DNA from: Antedon mediterranea
Taxonomy: Eukaryota; Echinodermata; Crinoidea; Comatulida; Antedonidae
Length of the DNA stretch: 64,000 nt
Assembly: GCF_964355755.1 (NCBI RefSeq)
Contig: NC_092673.1
Location: forward strand, 13,771,001-13,835,000
Reading direction: 5' to 3'
Of the stretch, positions 21,035 through 32,496 are shown in pieces. Each line of letters starts with the position of its first letter. Positions within the stretch are counted from its first letter, which is position 1. The notes beneath the pieces were generated by a model that saw nothing but the letters and a program-made list of their open reading frames with translations, made no database searches and was not told where the DNA came from. A program made the translations under genes and the position numbers.

Positions 21035-21671
21035 GGCGTCATGTCAAAATGTTTCAAAACGATAATTATGCGTGAAACGCGGTTCAGATTTCTTTGACCG
21101 TTTAACGCGTTACACGTCTTAATCAAGCTCATTAATTGTACTCATTAATTGTACTCATTAAATATTCAAAGCTTAGGACCGCCTACTATTACGTCGGTAA
21201 AAAAGACGCGATTAACGCGAACATCGCGGTTCAATGTCGAACACAACGATAAAAATGTGTTTATTTTAGGGTCAGGTCCTATGACAACAAAGAAATCGGC
21301 TGATAATGTAGACCTATTCCCCGGTCTATACATATACTGTCGTGTACGTATACATACATAAAATAAATGGGGAAACCCCGTAGGCTTCATTAGCCTATAC
21401 TGTACCGTATACGTTTTTTTTTGTATAGCCGAATATAATACTAAATAGCTTGATTTGAATGTTTAGGAAGATTCAGTATTTTAGTTCTTTGAAATGTATG
21501 CATTGTTTATATGTTAAGTGTGTCCTTATTTTATGATTGTCATCATAAAATACTTCATTAATTTATATTATCAATTCAGTCAATGTCACATGGTCGTGGG
21601 CATATTAAGAAACGACATTGTTTTGGCCATGTGCTCCGACGATCCAAAGGATCGGCAGAGGACCGTTTCCT

Positions 21672-21822
21672 TAAACGTTCTTCCACCCTATGCATATTGT
21701 GTACACGTGCTCTGCCGTGGATACAAAGGACTGTTTTGTTTTACGCGCATACCTAGCAATAACAGGCTCTTCCTTTAAATGTTCTTCCACCCTATGCATA
21801 TTGTGTACATGTGCTCTGCTGT
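21672..21822 (+). repeat. Short tandem duplication, period about 103 bp
   Basis: GTTCTTCCACCCTATGCATA and the following TTGTGTAC.TGTGCTCTGC occur twice, at about 21678 and 21780, inside the 4.2-kb TIR element. Confidence 0.65.
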
Positions 21823-22519
21823 TTATGAAAATCAGATTTATACAAGATTTATTTAATTATACTATACTATACTGAAGTTGTTTTTCAGTAGGGTGATAAG
21901 TAGGGTGTTTCGTAGTTATTCAATTTTAGAGAACAAAGCTAGAATAGGCCTAATAAACAACAAATAAACTTGAAATGTATGCTATATAGGCCCGTATATA
22001 GGCTATTCATAATAAAACAATTGAAAAAACGAAAATCCATCAATGTTCCCCATTTATTTTCCCAGGGTCAAAGTGGTCAAAATAAATACAATATTTACAA
22101 TATATATATATATATTCCTTCATATGGTAACTAAAACATACTCCACGCACGGAGGACCCAAGATGTAATCGGGAATAACTACCTCCCAACTCATGGATGT
22201 ACTATATTCAGTTCCGAAGCAAAAGCCACACGCAAATAATATTGTTTTTAAAAGATAAATAAAACAAAGCATATTCGAATAAAACAATAGTAGGCTACTG
22301 TCTTTGCTTTGTTGACTAATTTAATACGCCTTGGTGGGTTGCCTAAACGAACAACATGGTAGGTGTAGGCCAGCAGCATTCAGCAAGCTTTTTGACCCAT
22401 TAAAAAGACATTCTTAAGCTTATTGGCCACGTTGGCCCTAAAAAAAAAATTAGTTATCAACTATCGCCATCCAACTAGTTAAAATAATATTACAATTTAA
22501 AATAAATAAACGAATTAAA

Positions 22520-22870
22520 CTAGACTTGAACTCGTTAGGCCTACTTTGACGAGTTAGTTATCCGCACAGCAAAATCCACTTGCACGTCATTACGTTACTT
22601 ACTTTAGAATATTGCGCACAGAAAAAAAAGTATGCCATTATAGAATAAAATAATATTTTGTTGTTATATGGTGAATTCTGTATATTTTGGGTCATTGTAC
22701 AGTATACACATTCATGGGTATCACTTTTTATTCGGAGGAGCTATAACAGATTAAAATTGATTGATTGATAAAATACTGCAAAGATAAAAATAGGTGACCC
22801 ACATCATTCAATTTTTTTGACGTGATGACGTTATCAAATAAAAAATAAATGTCACCTTCCGGAAAGATAA
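22520..22870 (-). mobile_element. Helitron-like 3' end, reverse strand, truncated
   Basis: Read on the minus strand it ends GTGCGGATAACTAACTCGTC, then an altered hairpin loop and CTAG at 22520-22523, matching copies E and F at 10.4-10.7 kb and 11.2-11.45 kb. The hairpin loop has an AGGCCTA insertion. It has only the last module and lies inside the 4.2-kb TIR element. Confidence 0.65.
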
Positions 22871-23867
22871 TGGTCTAAGCACACTGACATCGCGAGATTC
22901 GCGTAAATGAATGTGAAACGTAATGACGTGATCGCAAAAAAAACGACATTTTTTGGGGATTAAATAAGGGGACAATATTTTGTTTACAAAAAATAACAAT
23001 TATAATAATATTAAAAGATGCAACCTATGTCTACAAAAAAATAGTAAGTTGACATTTCACTTAACCAAAGAAATGAATTAATCAGCATAATGCAGAATAG
23101 ATGGACAATATAGGTACTTATAGACACAAAAGACTACTAGCCAATGAACAATATGTGGATGCTTGCATAAATTAACTACATAAACAGTCTCTTCCTGTGC
23201 ACTATTAAGTATTATTACATTGTGCAAAATGTTTAACATTTTAACTCAGCAAATTAAAATAACGGTCTTTTTTATTGGCGCAGAAAAGGGTACTCAAAAT
23301 ACAGTATAAATTTGAATACTGTATTTTATCCACAAATGAGGTTTGGAAAATACGGTATACAAAATACGGTATACAAAATACGGTATATCTTTTGGATCGC
23401 CGTTTCCGCTGCCAAAAATATACAGTAACGTAAATGCGGTTTATATAATACAGTTAAAAAATGTTGCTCTGTTTTTGTATCATGCCTTCAGTATTTCAAA
23501 TCAGGGAGATGTAAAATCTCCCTGATCAAATCACGCAGATTATTATTACCTTTGATTCTTTATTGGTATTATTATAGAGTAAGTTCATCGTCAAGTTTCT
23601 GTTAATAATTTTCTCATTTTTGTATAGGACTATGTACAACAGTACAATGGGTACAGGTACATGGAGGTATAAAAATATTGTTATACCTCCATGGATGGTA
23701 CAATCATTGTTTAAAAGTGAAAAAAACATCGGTTCATTTTTTTTGTATATTATGATGCTTTAGTTTTATTTCCTGAATGTAAAAGCTGTGCTATTTTACG
23801 AATTCCTATTTTAACCACCACATATTATTCATGGATCAATAAATAACAAAAGCTTCAACAAAACAAT

Positions 23868-24035
23868 GCTTTGCAATTAGGGCCATCAATGGCCGATGTC
23901 GGCATTTAAGATACATCGAAAGAAAACAAAAATAAGCAAAATAATTATATATTATTATAGATACTAAAAATGTTTAATAAAAGTTTTGTTTAATTTCAAT
24001 TGGTGGTTTCTCATCTTGTCTTTAGTATTGTTTGG
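23868..24035 (+). repeat. Dispersed repeat, copy 1
   Basis: GCAATTAGGGCC, ATCAATGGCC, TTGGCATTT-like and AAGATACAT boxes followed by TCTCATCTTGTCTT match the same order at about 34590-34785. Family unknown. Confidence 0.5.
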
Positions 24036-24302
24036 GAAAAAATAATTAATAAAAAATGTTTCTTTATTTGAATAAATCGTTCGGTATGGAATATTTTTAA
24101 AATACATTAAATCTTAAATCTTAACATGAAATATATGTTTAGGCCTATTTTGCATATATTTTGTTGGTGGCCTAGCCTAGATGTCTTTTTTTTTAAATAT
24201 AATTCGCTAACCCAACCTCTCCGCGTGAGCTAAAGGCCCCTTTCCCAACGGGCCCGATGTCGTCTCGTCGACGGATGACCGGCCAAATTAGGTTAACCTA
24301 AC

Positions 24303-24332
24303 CATGGAGTAAAGAATATTCTTTACTCCATG
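24303..24332. repeat. Perfect 30-bp palindrome
   Basis: CATGGAGTAAAGAAT is followed immediately by its exact reverse complement, with no loop. It could extrude a cruciform or reflect a palindromic insertion. It lies inside the 4.2-kb TIR element. Confidence 0.85.
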
Positions 24333-25206
24333 ACCTAACAGCATAGGGTGGCTACAAAAATTGACGTCTTCTAGCTTTAGATAGGATTTTAAATAGCGAA
24401 CAATACATTGTTGTTTGCAATGTCCATGCTTCTAAAGGCGATAACAATGGTGTTTACTATTCCCTACGCACCACCCTATGATCGACGCGTAGATAATTTA
24501 TTAATTAGGATTATTAAAGACTGTATGCAAAAGCATTACAAAAAAATATTATAACAGTAGAAATTGAACTGTGGTAGCAGTAGAAATTCATTTTCTTGGT
24601 TAAGTTTTGACAGTAGTTTTAGTATAAAAACGTGGGCAGTGGAGTATCAATCATAAAAACGACTCAATACTCCACCTATCAACATCGCACTATAATGGCA
24701 CTGCGGCGGGAATGATGGGCTGCCAAGAGTGATCGGCTTTTGTTGTTTACTGAGCGAACTTTAAATAGGTATTTTATTTGTATTACAGTTGCATTTTACA
24801 GTTATTACACATTCGGCTATCTGCGATTTCATTGTTTTTTAGGTTAATAATTGTTATGTATTATGAGATCGCAACGCACCTTAAATCAAGGATAGGTTCA
24901 GCGTATGTACGGCCTAGCGGCAATCGATTGACAACGTACCAACTTACTTTTACGATTTAGTTTTTTGTTTTTTTTAAACGAAATATACGCGTGTAACGAA
25001 AAAAACGATTTATTATTGTTATGTTTAACGCGTTTATGCAAATATTTAGTCAAGCATGCAGTGGGGGCGGGACTAATATCGAGGCTGTGCATATTAGCGT
25101 TTTTCACGTTGTTTCACAATTGGAAGTCACGGTCAAGTTTAAAGAACAAAAGAATACGCGTTTCACGCATAGTCATCGTTTTTAAACATTTTGACATGAC
25201 GCCTTA

Positions 25207-26358
25207 GTAGATTGCCTTCTGTACCTGTAAATGATGCATTCATGGTCACATTCGATTTAAGTATGTTGCAGACCATAAGAACAAATGGTAGAAGAGCACA
25301 AAATAGTGTAACTGTAATTTATTTTACTTTTGCATCAATTTTTAGTGCAGGAGGAAATTTCTTTCCTTTTAAATTCAATGCATACTTTTGTTGAATTATT
25401 ATTTCCACAGCAAAGAATACAGCCATTTGATGTATGTGCTATATTCTGGTAAAGATATCTCACTTGTCCAATAAACCAAATAGCGAATTAAATATGTATT
25501 TTAGTTCATGTACCATTACAGATGATAAGATTGAAAATATTAGGTTTGAGCTGATTCCATTCCAACTTCACTATTTAATGATGAGAATGATTTTGGCAGA
25601 AATGACTTCACTTCACTTGAAAGCTGTGGTGCAAATTCCTCCATTCTTGAAACTGTCGGATATATGCACCATAGTGATGAAGAGAAAACTGTTCACATGG
25701 TGTGCCAGTTTACTGTGTATTAAAATATTGTAACTTTGTGACTTTTACACTATCACACTAAATTAGAGATTATGGACACACAAGGTTTTTTGGTTTAATA
25801 CAAATTTAAATAATGTTTGGCTGTTTCTAATAGTGATTGGTCTCTTAAATGTGAATGTTACACACAATGTAACTGTTCGTATTGTTGTGGATCCAGTGGT
25901 TAGTTAGATTATAATAGATAAAATACCAAAGAGTAATTAGCAATAAATTTAAATTTAATTTAGGAGAAGTCGTGAAGGAGAGAATAAGATAAGCCATTTC
26001 AAAAGATCAACAACGTCTACTAAAAAAATTTTTTTTTTTCTTTTAGATAAAATATTGAATCTATTTTTTAAAATCATAACGTTTTTGACACAAATTGTGA
26101 TTCTATTCTCAATACTGTATAAGAATTGAAGCAGAATTAAGTACTGTAGAACAATTCACACCTTTGTCAAGTCAGTCAAGGTTTGTAAGTTTGGTAGATA
26201 AATATATAATCTTTGTTATTGAACTTATAATTGTAAATATTGGTGGAGACTTCAATTAGAAAAAGGTTCATTGTCTAAAATTATCAAAGTTACTAATCAA
26301 TAACAATAATATAGATAAAAGATGAAAAACCCTACAAGAATAGTAGCATCACAACAAT
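25207..26358 (+). repeat. Duplicated segment copy A, middle part
   Basis: It matches about 38470-39795 (copy B) with high identity and scattered indels, including about 130 bp missing near 25660 relative to 38977-39104. A Ser/Asp/Glu-rich frame (GRNDFTSLESCGANSS) is open in both copies, but no family is recognised. Confidence 0.7.
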
Positions 26359-26499
26359 CTCTGTTTTATGTATGATTTCTATTATTCTATGTTATATATT
26401 TCCAAAAAAAGGGAGATTAATTAAAATTAATTATCGGTCCATTATTATTTTTAATTTTTATTTTTAATTTTTATTAATGATAGGCCATCAGTATGTAAT

Positions 26500-27115
26500 T
26501 GTGCTAATATAATTATGTTTGCAGATAATACAAATGTATTCTTACAACACAATTGTATAACTGATGCAGTACAAATAACGAATAAGGAACTCCAACGTTT
26601 TAAATGAATGGTTAAAAATAACAAACTCACTGTAAATACAGATAAAAGTAAATACATGATTTTTAATGGAAAAAATGTCACTATAGACACGTCCAACATA
26701 GAAATTTAATGATCGGTCATGATACTATTGATAGAGTCAATAAAACATAAAGTTCTAAGTTTTATTGGTGTGGAATAGATTATAGGATGAGATAAAGGAC
26801 TGTACAACTATCTACTCCTTCAAATATAAATTAAATAAGAAGTACATGGTTGGTTATAAAAATGAAATGGTTTGGTGCTCAAACAATTGTCAAATTTGTA
26901 TAATATTGCTCACTGACTGTGTACGTAAAATCTTTTATCAATCCTATTGTTCCGAAAAACTAATTGCTCCTTTTTGTTTTGTTTTATTTTTCATTGTTTT
27001 TATGTAAGGGCTCTGCATGTAAAAGCTTGCTTATTAGCAGAGTGCCTATTTCACCATTATTAAATGAATTGTTACAATATGTACAAATTTATGTGAAATA
27101 AATATTACTTGAACT
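26500..27115 (+). pseudogene. LINE reverse transcriptase relic and 3' tail
   Basis: IIMFADNTNVFL corresponds to the RT catalytic box (FADD expected; here FADN). It is followed by ITNKELQRF and NNKLTVNTDKSKYMIF, the usual order in CR1/Jockey RTs. A TGA interrupts the frame after QRFK. Downstream sequence to about 27115 (ATGTGAAATAAATATTACTTG) looks like a LINE 3' UTR. Confidence 0.65.
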
Positions 27116-27386
27116 TGGAAGTCCTAAATGTTATTTTTAAAACATTGAAATATTATATTAATTATAATAGATTAGATTATTTGATCTTGAAGTTTTAGAA
27201 CAGAAAGAAATTGTTTTCTGCAAGTTTTTTTTAAGAAGTGATAAAGAAAGAGTGAGTCAGCTTTGCGTTGAAATTCAGCAAGATCTTTATATATTCTCTT
27301 GGAGTTTTAGAAACTGGATGTCTTAATATTAAAGAAACAAATGCCATGCATATGACAACGTCAAATCAGATCAATTGGCCCCCACT

Positions 27387-27509
27387 TACTCTCTTGAAGG
27401 TATCAAACTTGGTACAGTAAGTTCTAATAAGTATTTAGGATTTACTGTCTCTAGCGACCTTACTTGGACTAACCATGTAAACACCATTTCAAATATGCAG
27501 CGGGGGTAG
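27387..27509 (+). pseudogene. Second LINE RT relic
   Basis: IKLGTVSSNKYLGFTVSSDL followed by TWTNHVNTIS matches the KYLG....DLTW..H motif found after the catalytic box in non-LTR RTs. It is short and ends at a TAG. Confidence 0.65.
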
Positions 27510-27629
27510 CGGCAGACTCACATTTTCATTGACTTTAGGTAACCCTCCACACCATCATATAGTTAGATATTGGTACCTAGTTCATCTAAACAAATTTCTG
27601 TGGGCTACCATTCTATATCAAACATTATA

Positions 27630-27927
27630 TGAGAAGTTTTCATAGCATTATGGATGCACTACATCCAATTTTTGTAACTATGCCTAGGAAGAAAGAAGAT
27701 TGGATCTAATTGCAGACGACTCTCATCGTCAATGGAATGTCTCTAATTGCATTGGCTGCTTGGATGGAAAGCATGTAATGATAGAAAAACCTCAAGGAAG
27801 TATATATTATATAACAGTTACCGTAGCTAATCATTGCTCTGTGTAATGCCAATTACTCATTTACATGGGTCAGTTTTGGTGTTGAAGGGCATGCGAATGA
27901 TGCCTCTATCTACCACCTTTAAGTCAT
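27630..27927 (+). pseudogene. PIF/Harbinger transposase (DDE_Tnp_4-like) relic
   Basis: In shifting frames it reads IMDALHPIFVTMPRKKEDW, then RQWNVSNCIGCLDGKHVMI (the first catalytic Asp in the GC.DGKH box), then WVSFGVEGHANDASIY (the second Asp in the G..G..ND...Y box). These are the hallmark blocks of Harbinger nucleases. Stops and frame shifts make it dead. It sits in the 1.6-kb block that is absent from copy B. Confidence 0.7.
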
Positions 27928-27997
27928 TTCCAAAGTCATCAACCATCGGTTCAGTGTAAAACAGTTTGCATTGGAAAAGAGGTAAAAACGGTCAACA

Positions 27998-28349
27998 CTA
28001 CGATGGCAAAACCAAGTAGAAAACCAGTTAAAAGGGCTAACAGACAGACAGAAACAATTTTCAAGGTCAATGGAAAACCAAATTGTTAATGCACCAGATG
28101 AGAGAGCAAAGAAAGCAAACATACTCATTTTCTACCTGCAGTTTGTGTAGATTTGCAAGAAGGTATATTTGCAGTTAAACTGGATAATTGGTCGAGACAC
28201 CAAGTTGTATTGTGAAGTAGACGAATGATGCATGTCATCAAATGTACAGTGGCAAAACATGGTTGGAATGCAACCATCTTAATGTCTCTTGCAGGAAGTA
28301 AACCACAAGTGCAACAGGCATGTTTGTCCAATGAAAACCTAAAAAAGAT
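27998..28349 (+). repeat. Duplicated segment copy A, right part
   Basis: It matches 39807-40150 (GATGGCAAAACCAAGTAGAAA to CCTAAAAAAGAT). In copy B this joins directly to the sequence equivalent to 26358, so copy A has about 1.64 kb extra or copy B has lost it. Confidence 0.7.
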
Positions 28350-28439
28350 GTCTCAATGCACAAATTGTACACAGATGAACTCAGCAGCAACGTGTTCAGT
28401 GTCTATCCCACTATCTCTCTATTGCAAAGAGTTGTAGTA

Positions 28440-28475
<36 letters not shown>

Positions 28476-29102
28476 CAGGCAGAAACGAATAGTGCAAGGG
28501 GAAAGCGAGTTTGCATTCATAAGTTGTTGACTAGGTGGTTCTCATTTCAGACAGCATCGGATACGGAATATCACCAAGTAAACACTAGCTCATTTATCAA
28601 AGAAAGCCAAGTACCCAGTCATCCTAATGGGTACCTTCCAACAAGATACTTCAAGGAAAACAAAAAAATTCCCTATCACCTGCCAAAAGAATTAATGAAA
28701 ATTAATCTAGGTGATGTTCATGAAATGATTCCTGCCGAAACTACCTGCACCTCCTGTGTGAATAACTCGTTGTGATTACCAAAATGCATCAACAGACATG
28801 CATCTATCGTAACAATGAATGGCATTATTAGAGGTTGGTCATCTGGTTTTAGTTTTTAACAACGCATTAGATTTACTGTATACTGTATATATTGTTGTGG
28901 AAGTTGTAACGTTTGTTAATCTACAGCTTATATTCAGTATTAAGTGTTGTTACAATTTTAATTTTTTTTCTTTTACAGATGTGCACATGTACAGAAAAGT
29001 GTGTAATGGACAGACGTTAGATGTTTAGAATAATAGATAAGAATATCATGCATGGAAAGTAATTAATAAGCCCTTTCACATTGCTAAAATGCATAGTCTA
29101 AG
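28350..29102. other. Gene-poor stretch with (TAC)n microsatellite
   Basis: A (TAC)n tract spans about 28438-28473. An open frame of about 100 codons around 28475-28775 (ending CTSCVNNSL) has no recognisable domain. Nothing else is supported. Confidence 0.4.
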
Positions 29103-29339
29103 GCACAGTTCCAACTACCAACTCAAGAATTGGATGATTTAATCAATGGGACCGATTCAACAACCACAAAAAGAACTTCAAAATTTGGATGGTTAAGATT
29201 GCAGGCATTTGCAAAATTAACAAATACCTCTCTGGCTGACATTTCTCAAATATCAGGACCAGTTGCTATCGAATTTATACACTAGTGCAGGAAAGGAGGA
29301 TGGTATAACGTACAGAAAACGCTCAATTCAGCTGATCAG
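29103..29339 (+). pseudogene. Crypton/DUF3504-like recombinase exon relic
   Basis: The frame reads ELDDLINGTDSTTTKRTSKF and then GWLRLQAFAKLTNTSLADIS. It resembles the N-terminal helical region of the tyrosine-recombinase-derived proteins related to Cryptons (ZMYM/QRICH1/KIAA1958 type), where a .TK..T..... W/L..F pattern recurs. One TAG interrupts it (29283-29285). It ends at a splice-donor-like CAG|GTATGC. The assignment rests on pattern memory and is tentative. Confidence 0.35.
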
Positions 29340-29882
29340 GTATGCAATACAGGTCATTATAATGACCTGGCCTAGACATTTGTGACAAAATCAAATTTCC
29401 AAGAAGCAATAAAGTCTACAAAGTTGTTCTTGTTAAAGTTTTTAATAAATTATAATAAAAACAACCATTTTGACCAATCGGTAAGGGATTAAATACTGGA
29501 GCAAAGTTGATAGAGATCCCATTCTTTAGCAGAATTTATAACTCTTCAGTAGAATTTATAATTCTTTGATTAGTAAAACAATGTCTATACGTCGTACAGA
29601 AACACCAAAGAAGAAAGTCTGGCAGTTGTGAAAACAACATTAATATCTGGGGTAATGTGTGAGGATTAGGCGGTTCATGTGTTCTGGGACGGAAAGACTG
29701 TACCTGCCGTAATCAGAAAACTTTCAAGTAAGTACATGCAGTAATACAGATTAAGTTGCACTCTTTAGAACACGAACTTTTAACCTCTGTCTGTGTAATA
29801 TCACTTAAATAGTCATTGATAAATAGATAGATAGACATATATTATACTGTAACCTTCACCATATTGTTTATCATTGCAATAA

Positions 29883-30453
29883 AAGTGGGTTGCCCCCACA
29901 AAAGAGAAAAAAAAACTTCTAAAGAAAGACCACAACCGAGCTGAAAATCGGGAAAACTCGGATAGTGAAGGTGAAGAAGATGAATATCACAAAGAGATTG
30001 ATGAAATGCCATCAACAAGTAAGGGGTAGAATAATCCCACCACGTCCACTCCAAAGCAACAAACAAAAAAAGAAAGGAAAAAGAAGTAATTTCTTCCAAA
30101 TTATGTTCGATTACTCTACGCATCCAGTGACGTCTCTATGAACCACCACAATGACAAGCCCCTGTTCAACATCCGCAACAACAAGTCCCTCTTCAAAATC
30201 AACCAGATAAGAACCAACCTCAACAACCACATTGACGACCGAATTAAATATTTCAGGAAATTACAACATAATGAATAAAGGTGAATTAGCAGAGGTCCAC
30301 AGATGGGCAACTTCACCATAAAATGTTGCATTGGGACACGTGAGAAAACTGTTTTCTAAAGTCAAGGTTGAAAGCAACATTAACGGCAAGGGTAAGTTAA
30401 AATTGCGGAAGCAATGCATAATTGTCATTAATGAAGGTTGTCGACGACTTTGA
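29883..30453 (+). pseudogene. BEN-domain locus 1 (broken)
   Basis: BEN domains bind DNA or mediate protein contacts in chromatin factors. The 3' half (30142-30453) is one frame: a Thr/Ser/Pro-rich tract (TTTMTSPCSTSATTSPSS), then GELAEVHRWATSP and NVALGHVRKLFSKVKVESNI, then NGKGKLKL, which fits the BEN core (hydrophobic helix, LF.....SN..G, KL.L). Two TAA codons interrupt this frame, one in the tract and one inside the domain. An acidic Lys/Glu/Asp-rich segment at 29883-30030 (ENRENSDSEGEEDEY), in a different frame, may be an upstream part of the same gene. Two more BEN loci lie at 43.9-44.5 and 46.4-53.1 kb. Confidence 0.6.
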
Positions 30454-30870
30454 AGGCCACATAACGTGTAATGTGCATGCAACTCAAAACAAACTGCTTT
30501 TTTCAGAACTAACAAAAGATATTTTGAGTGAAGTGTTCTTGTATTCAGTAATAAAGTACATTAATGTCTACCTTTGTTCACTTGGATTGCCTCGTTGTTT
30601 TCGCTTGCTTGACCTATAGTTGGAAAGGTCAGAAAATGAACTCTTTAAAAAGGTCACTATGTTTTATATTGTTTTTTAATAATTTAACAAAAAAGTCTAA
30701 AAAAGAAAGTCACAAAAGGAAAAAAAAAGAAAAATCTGCCAAAACAGTATAACAAAGGTTAGTTAATTAGTTCATTAATTATCTTGACAGTGTGCTTTAC
30801 TGACAATGTTATCGATGTCCAAAATTAATATTTAGTTTAAAAAAATATTATTATTAAATATATTTTACAG

Positions 30871-32496
30871 GACTATTACGAGCCTACCGATTCCAGATTC
30901 CATGATATCTTAACCACCATCAGTTTAATCGGATGCGTTGTGTCTATTGTGTTTTTAGCAATAACACTTGCTACGTACATATACATATTCTTCCTAAAAA
31001 AGTACCGTATGTGAAAAACAATATATTTTTGTAGATAAACCATACTAAGTCAGATTTTAAGAATAACAACTTAATTTATTTAAAGGTTTAAAGGTCTCTT
31101 TTTATTTTTATAAGATCACACAATCAAGGTTTTTTATGTGACGATGTAGTATGTTAATGTATCTATTCTTAAATTTCAGACAATTTCGAACCAAACGTCC
31201 TAAAAAAATTCTCATAAAACTATCGCTATCATTGCTTTTCCTCTACCTCGTGTTTGCGGTTGGCATCGATCAGACAGGTTCTAGAAATGGATGCATCGCT
31301 GTAGCAGCGCTGATTCATTACTTTGGATTGGCCTCTGTCTTCTGGATGTCAATCGAAGCTGTAAACATGTACCTTATGTTTGTCAAAGTCATCCACGGGC
31401 ATTTCATGCTGAAAATGTGTTTAGCAGGCTGAGGTAAATGTTTTAATTTGTTTAACATGTCCAATTATTAAACCATTAATGGATGGCGTACGTACTTTAT
31501 AAATGTTTATTTATTTGTTTTAAAGAAAATCTTATTTAAAAATAACTTTAAGTAGTCCTACTTGAATATATGGTAATACTGTTTTTTTTTTAAATGTTTA
31601 TATACATTTTTTTAGGGCTTCCTATAGTAATTGTTGCAGTTTGTCTCAGTATTGATGTTGATCACTATGCGAACAAAAACTAGTAAGTATAATCTATAAA
31701 ATGAATGTTTAGGAGTTGACGAACAATTTTTGAGTAAAAAGATTACTGAAACTCTTCTATTTCAATCATCGAGGCGGATTCGACTAGTTTTTCAATAAAT
31801 TGAAGTATTCTCACCATTAAACGAATACAAAACATTAATTATTCGTTAATAACGCATGCGTAGTAAACAAATAATAAACACCACGTGATACAAAGTCAAC
31901 CAATCCAAAACAAATTTACGTGTGTTATTAGGTCATGCAGATTAGCACAAATTAAAGCCTATTGTTCGACATACCAAATCACCGTGGTCTTCTGTTAATA
32001 ATTTTGTCTGCTCATGGATGTGTATTTTTCGTTGTAAATATGTAATACAATAATCAATAGGTTTAATACAGATACAGGTTAACTTTTTTCGCAGGAAAAT
32101 TACATGGTCGCAGTATATAATAATTTTAATGAAATTAAAAACTTAAACTAATTCTAAGTATGCCTAAATTCATCAGATATTACTGAAATTAAAATCACAT
32201 ATCTCTGACAATTTTCGTTATGACATTGTATTCATGTAGAATAGCTAGGCAATGAGAACTTCACATATGTTTTGTCATGTACCACTATTTCTTTGTTATT
32301 TTATTTCAGTTGTTTAATTCCATCAGGAAACGTTCGCAACTTTGGCTTCATTTTGATCATAGCACTGCTTATGATGTTCAATGTTGTCGTTTTCACATAC
32401 AGAATAACAACTGAAACACGTCGCGAGAGGGCGAATCTGCATCGACTGCGAAGAATCCAAAGACCCATGTTAGGCCTAACAGGACCGAAATTGTGA
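30871..32496 (+). pseudogene. Adhesion GPCR fragment, TM1-TM5 in four exons
   Basis: This would encode part of the 7TM of a family-B2 (adhesion) receptor. Exon 1, 30871-31001: TM1 (ISLIGCVVSIVFLAITLATY). Exon 2, 31180-31433: RTKRPKKILIKLSLSLLFLY, then CIAVAALIHYFGLASVFWMS and EAVNMYLMFVKV, covering TM2-TM3 and the start of TM4. Exon 3, 31616-31682: LPIVIVAVCLSID and HYANKN. Exon 4, 32310-32496: TM5 (GFILIIALLMMFNVVVFTY) and a basic loop. All four joins have AG/GT borders and compatible phases. At 31430-31432 the expected Trp of the W-G-L-P motif is TGA. No GAIN/GPS region is seen upstream and no TM6-TM7 downstream, where exon 4 runs into a stop. It is either a pseudogene fragment or has exons I failed to find. 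Confidence 0.75.

Larger units (their letters stand above)
21035..25203. mobile_element. 4.2-kb DNA transposon with about 47-bp TIRs, TSD TTA
   Basis: The left end begins GGCGTCATGTCAAAATGTTT, and the right end read in reverse begins with the same 20 bases. Similarity runs for about 47 bp to GCGTGAAACGCG with few mismatches. TTA flanks both sides (21032-21034 and 25204-25206), matching the TWA target of PIF/Harbinger elements. Copy B of the duplicated segment (about 38455-38475) shows the uninterrupted site. No transposase frame is found inside, so it is non-autonomous; it has accumulated a reverse-strand Helitron end, small repeats and palindromes. Confidence 0.75.

Noticed and set aside
28356-28775. 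139-codon frame with a poly-Tyr run
   Set aside because: It includes the (TAC)n microsatellite and has no domain, paralogue or splice context. Kept only as a note in the gene-poor stretch.
31430-31432. Selenocysteine or recoding at the in-frame TGA of the GPCR
   Set aside because: The family has Trp here and other parts of the receptor are missing. A simple nonsense change is the more likely reading.
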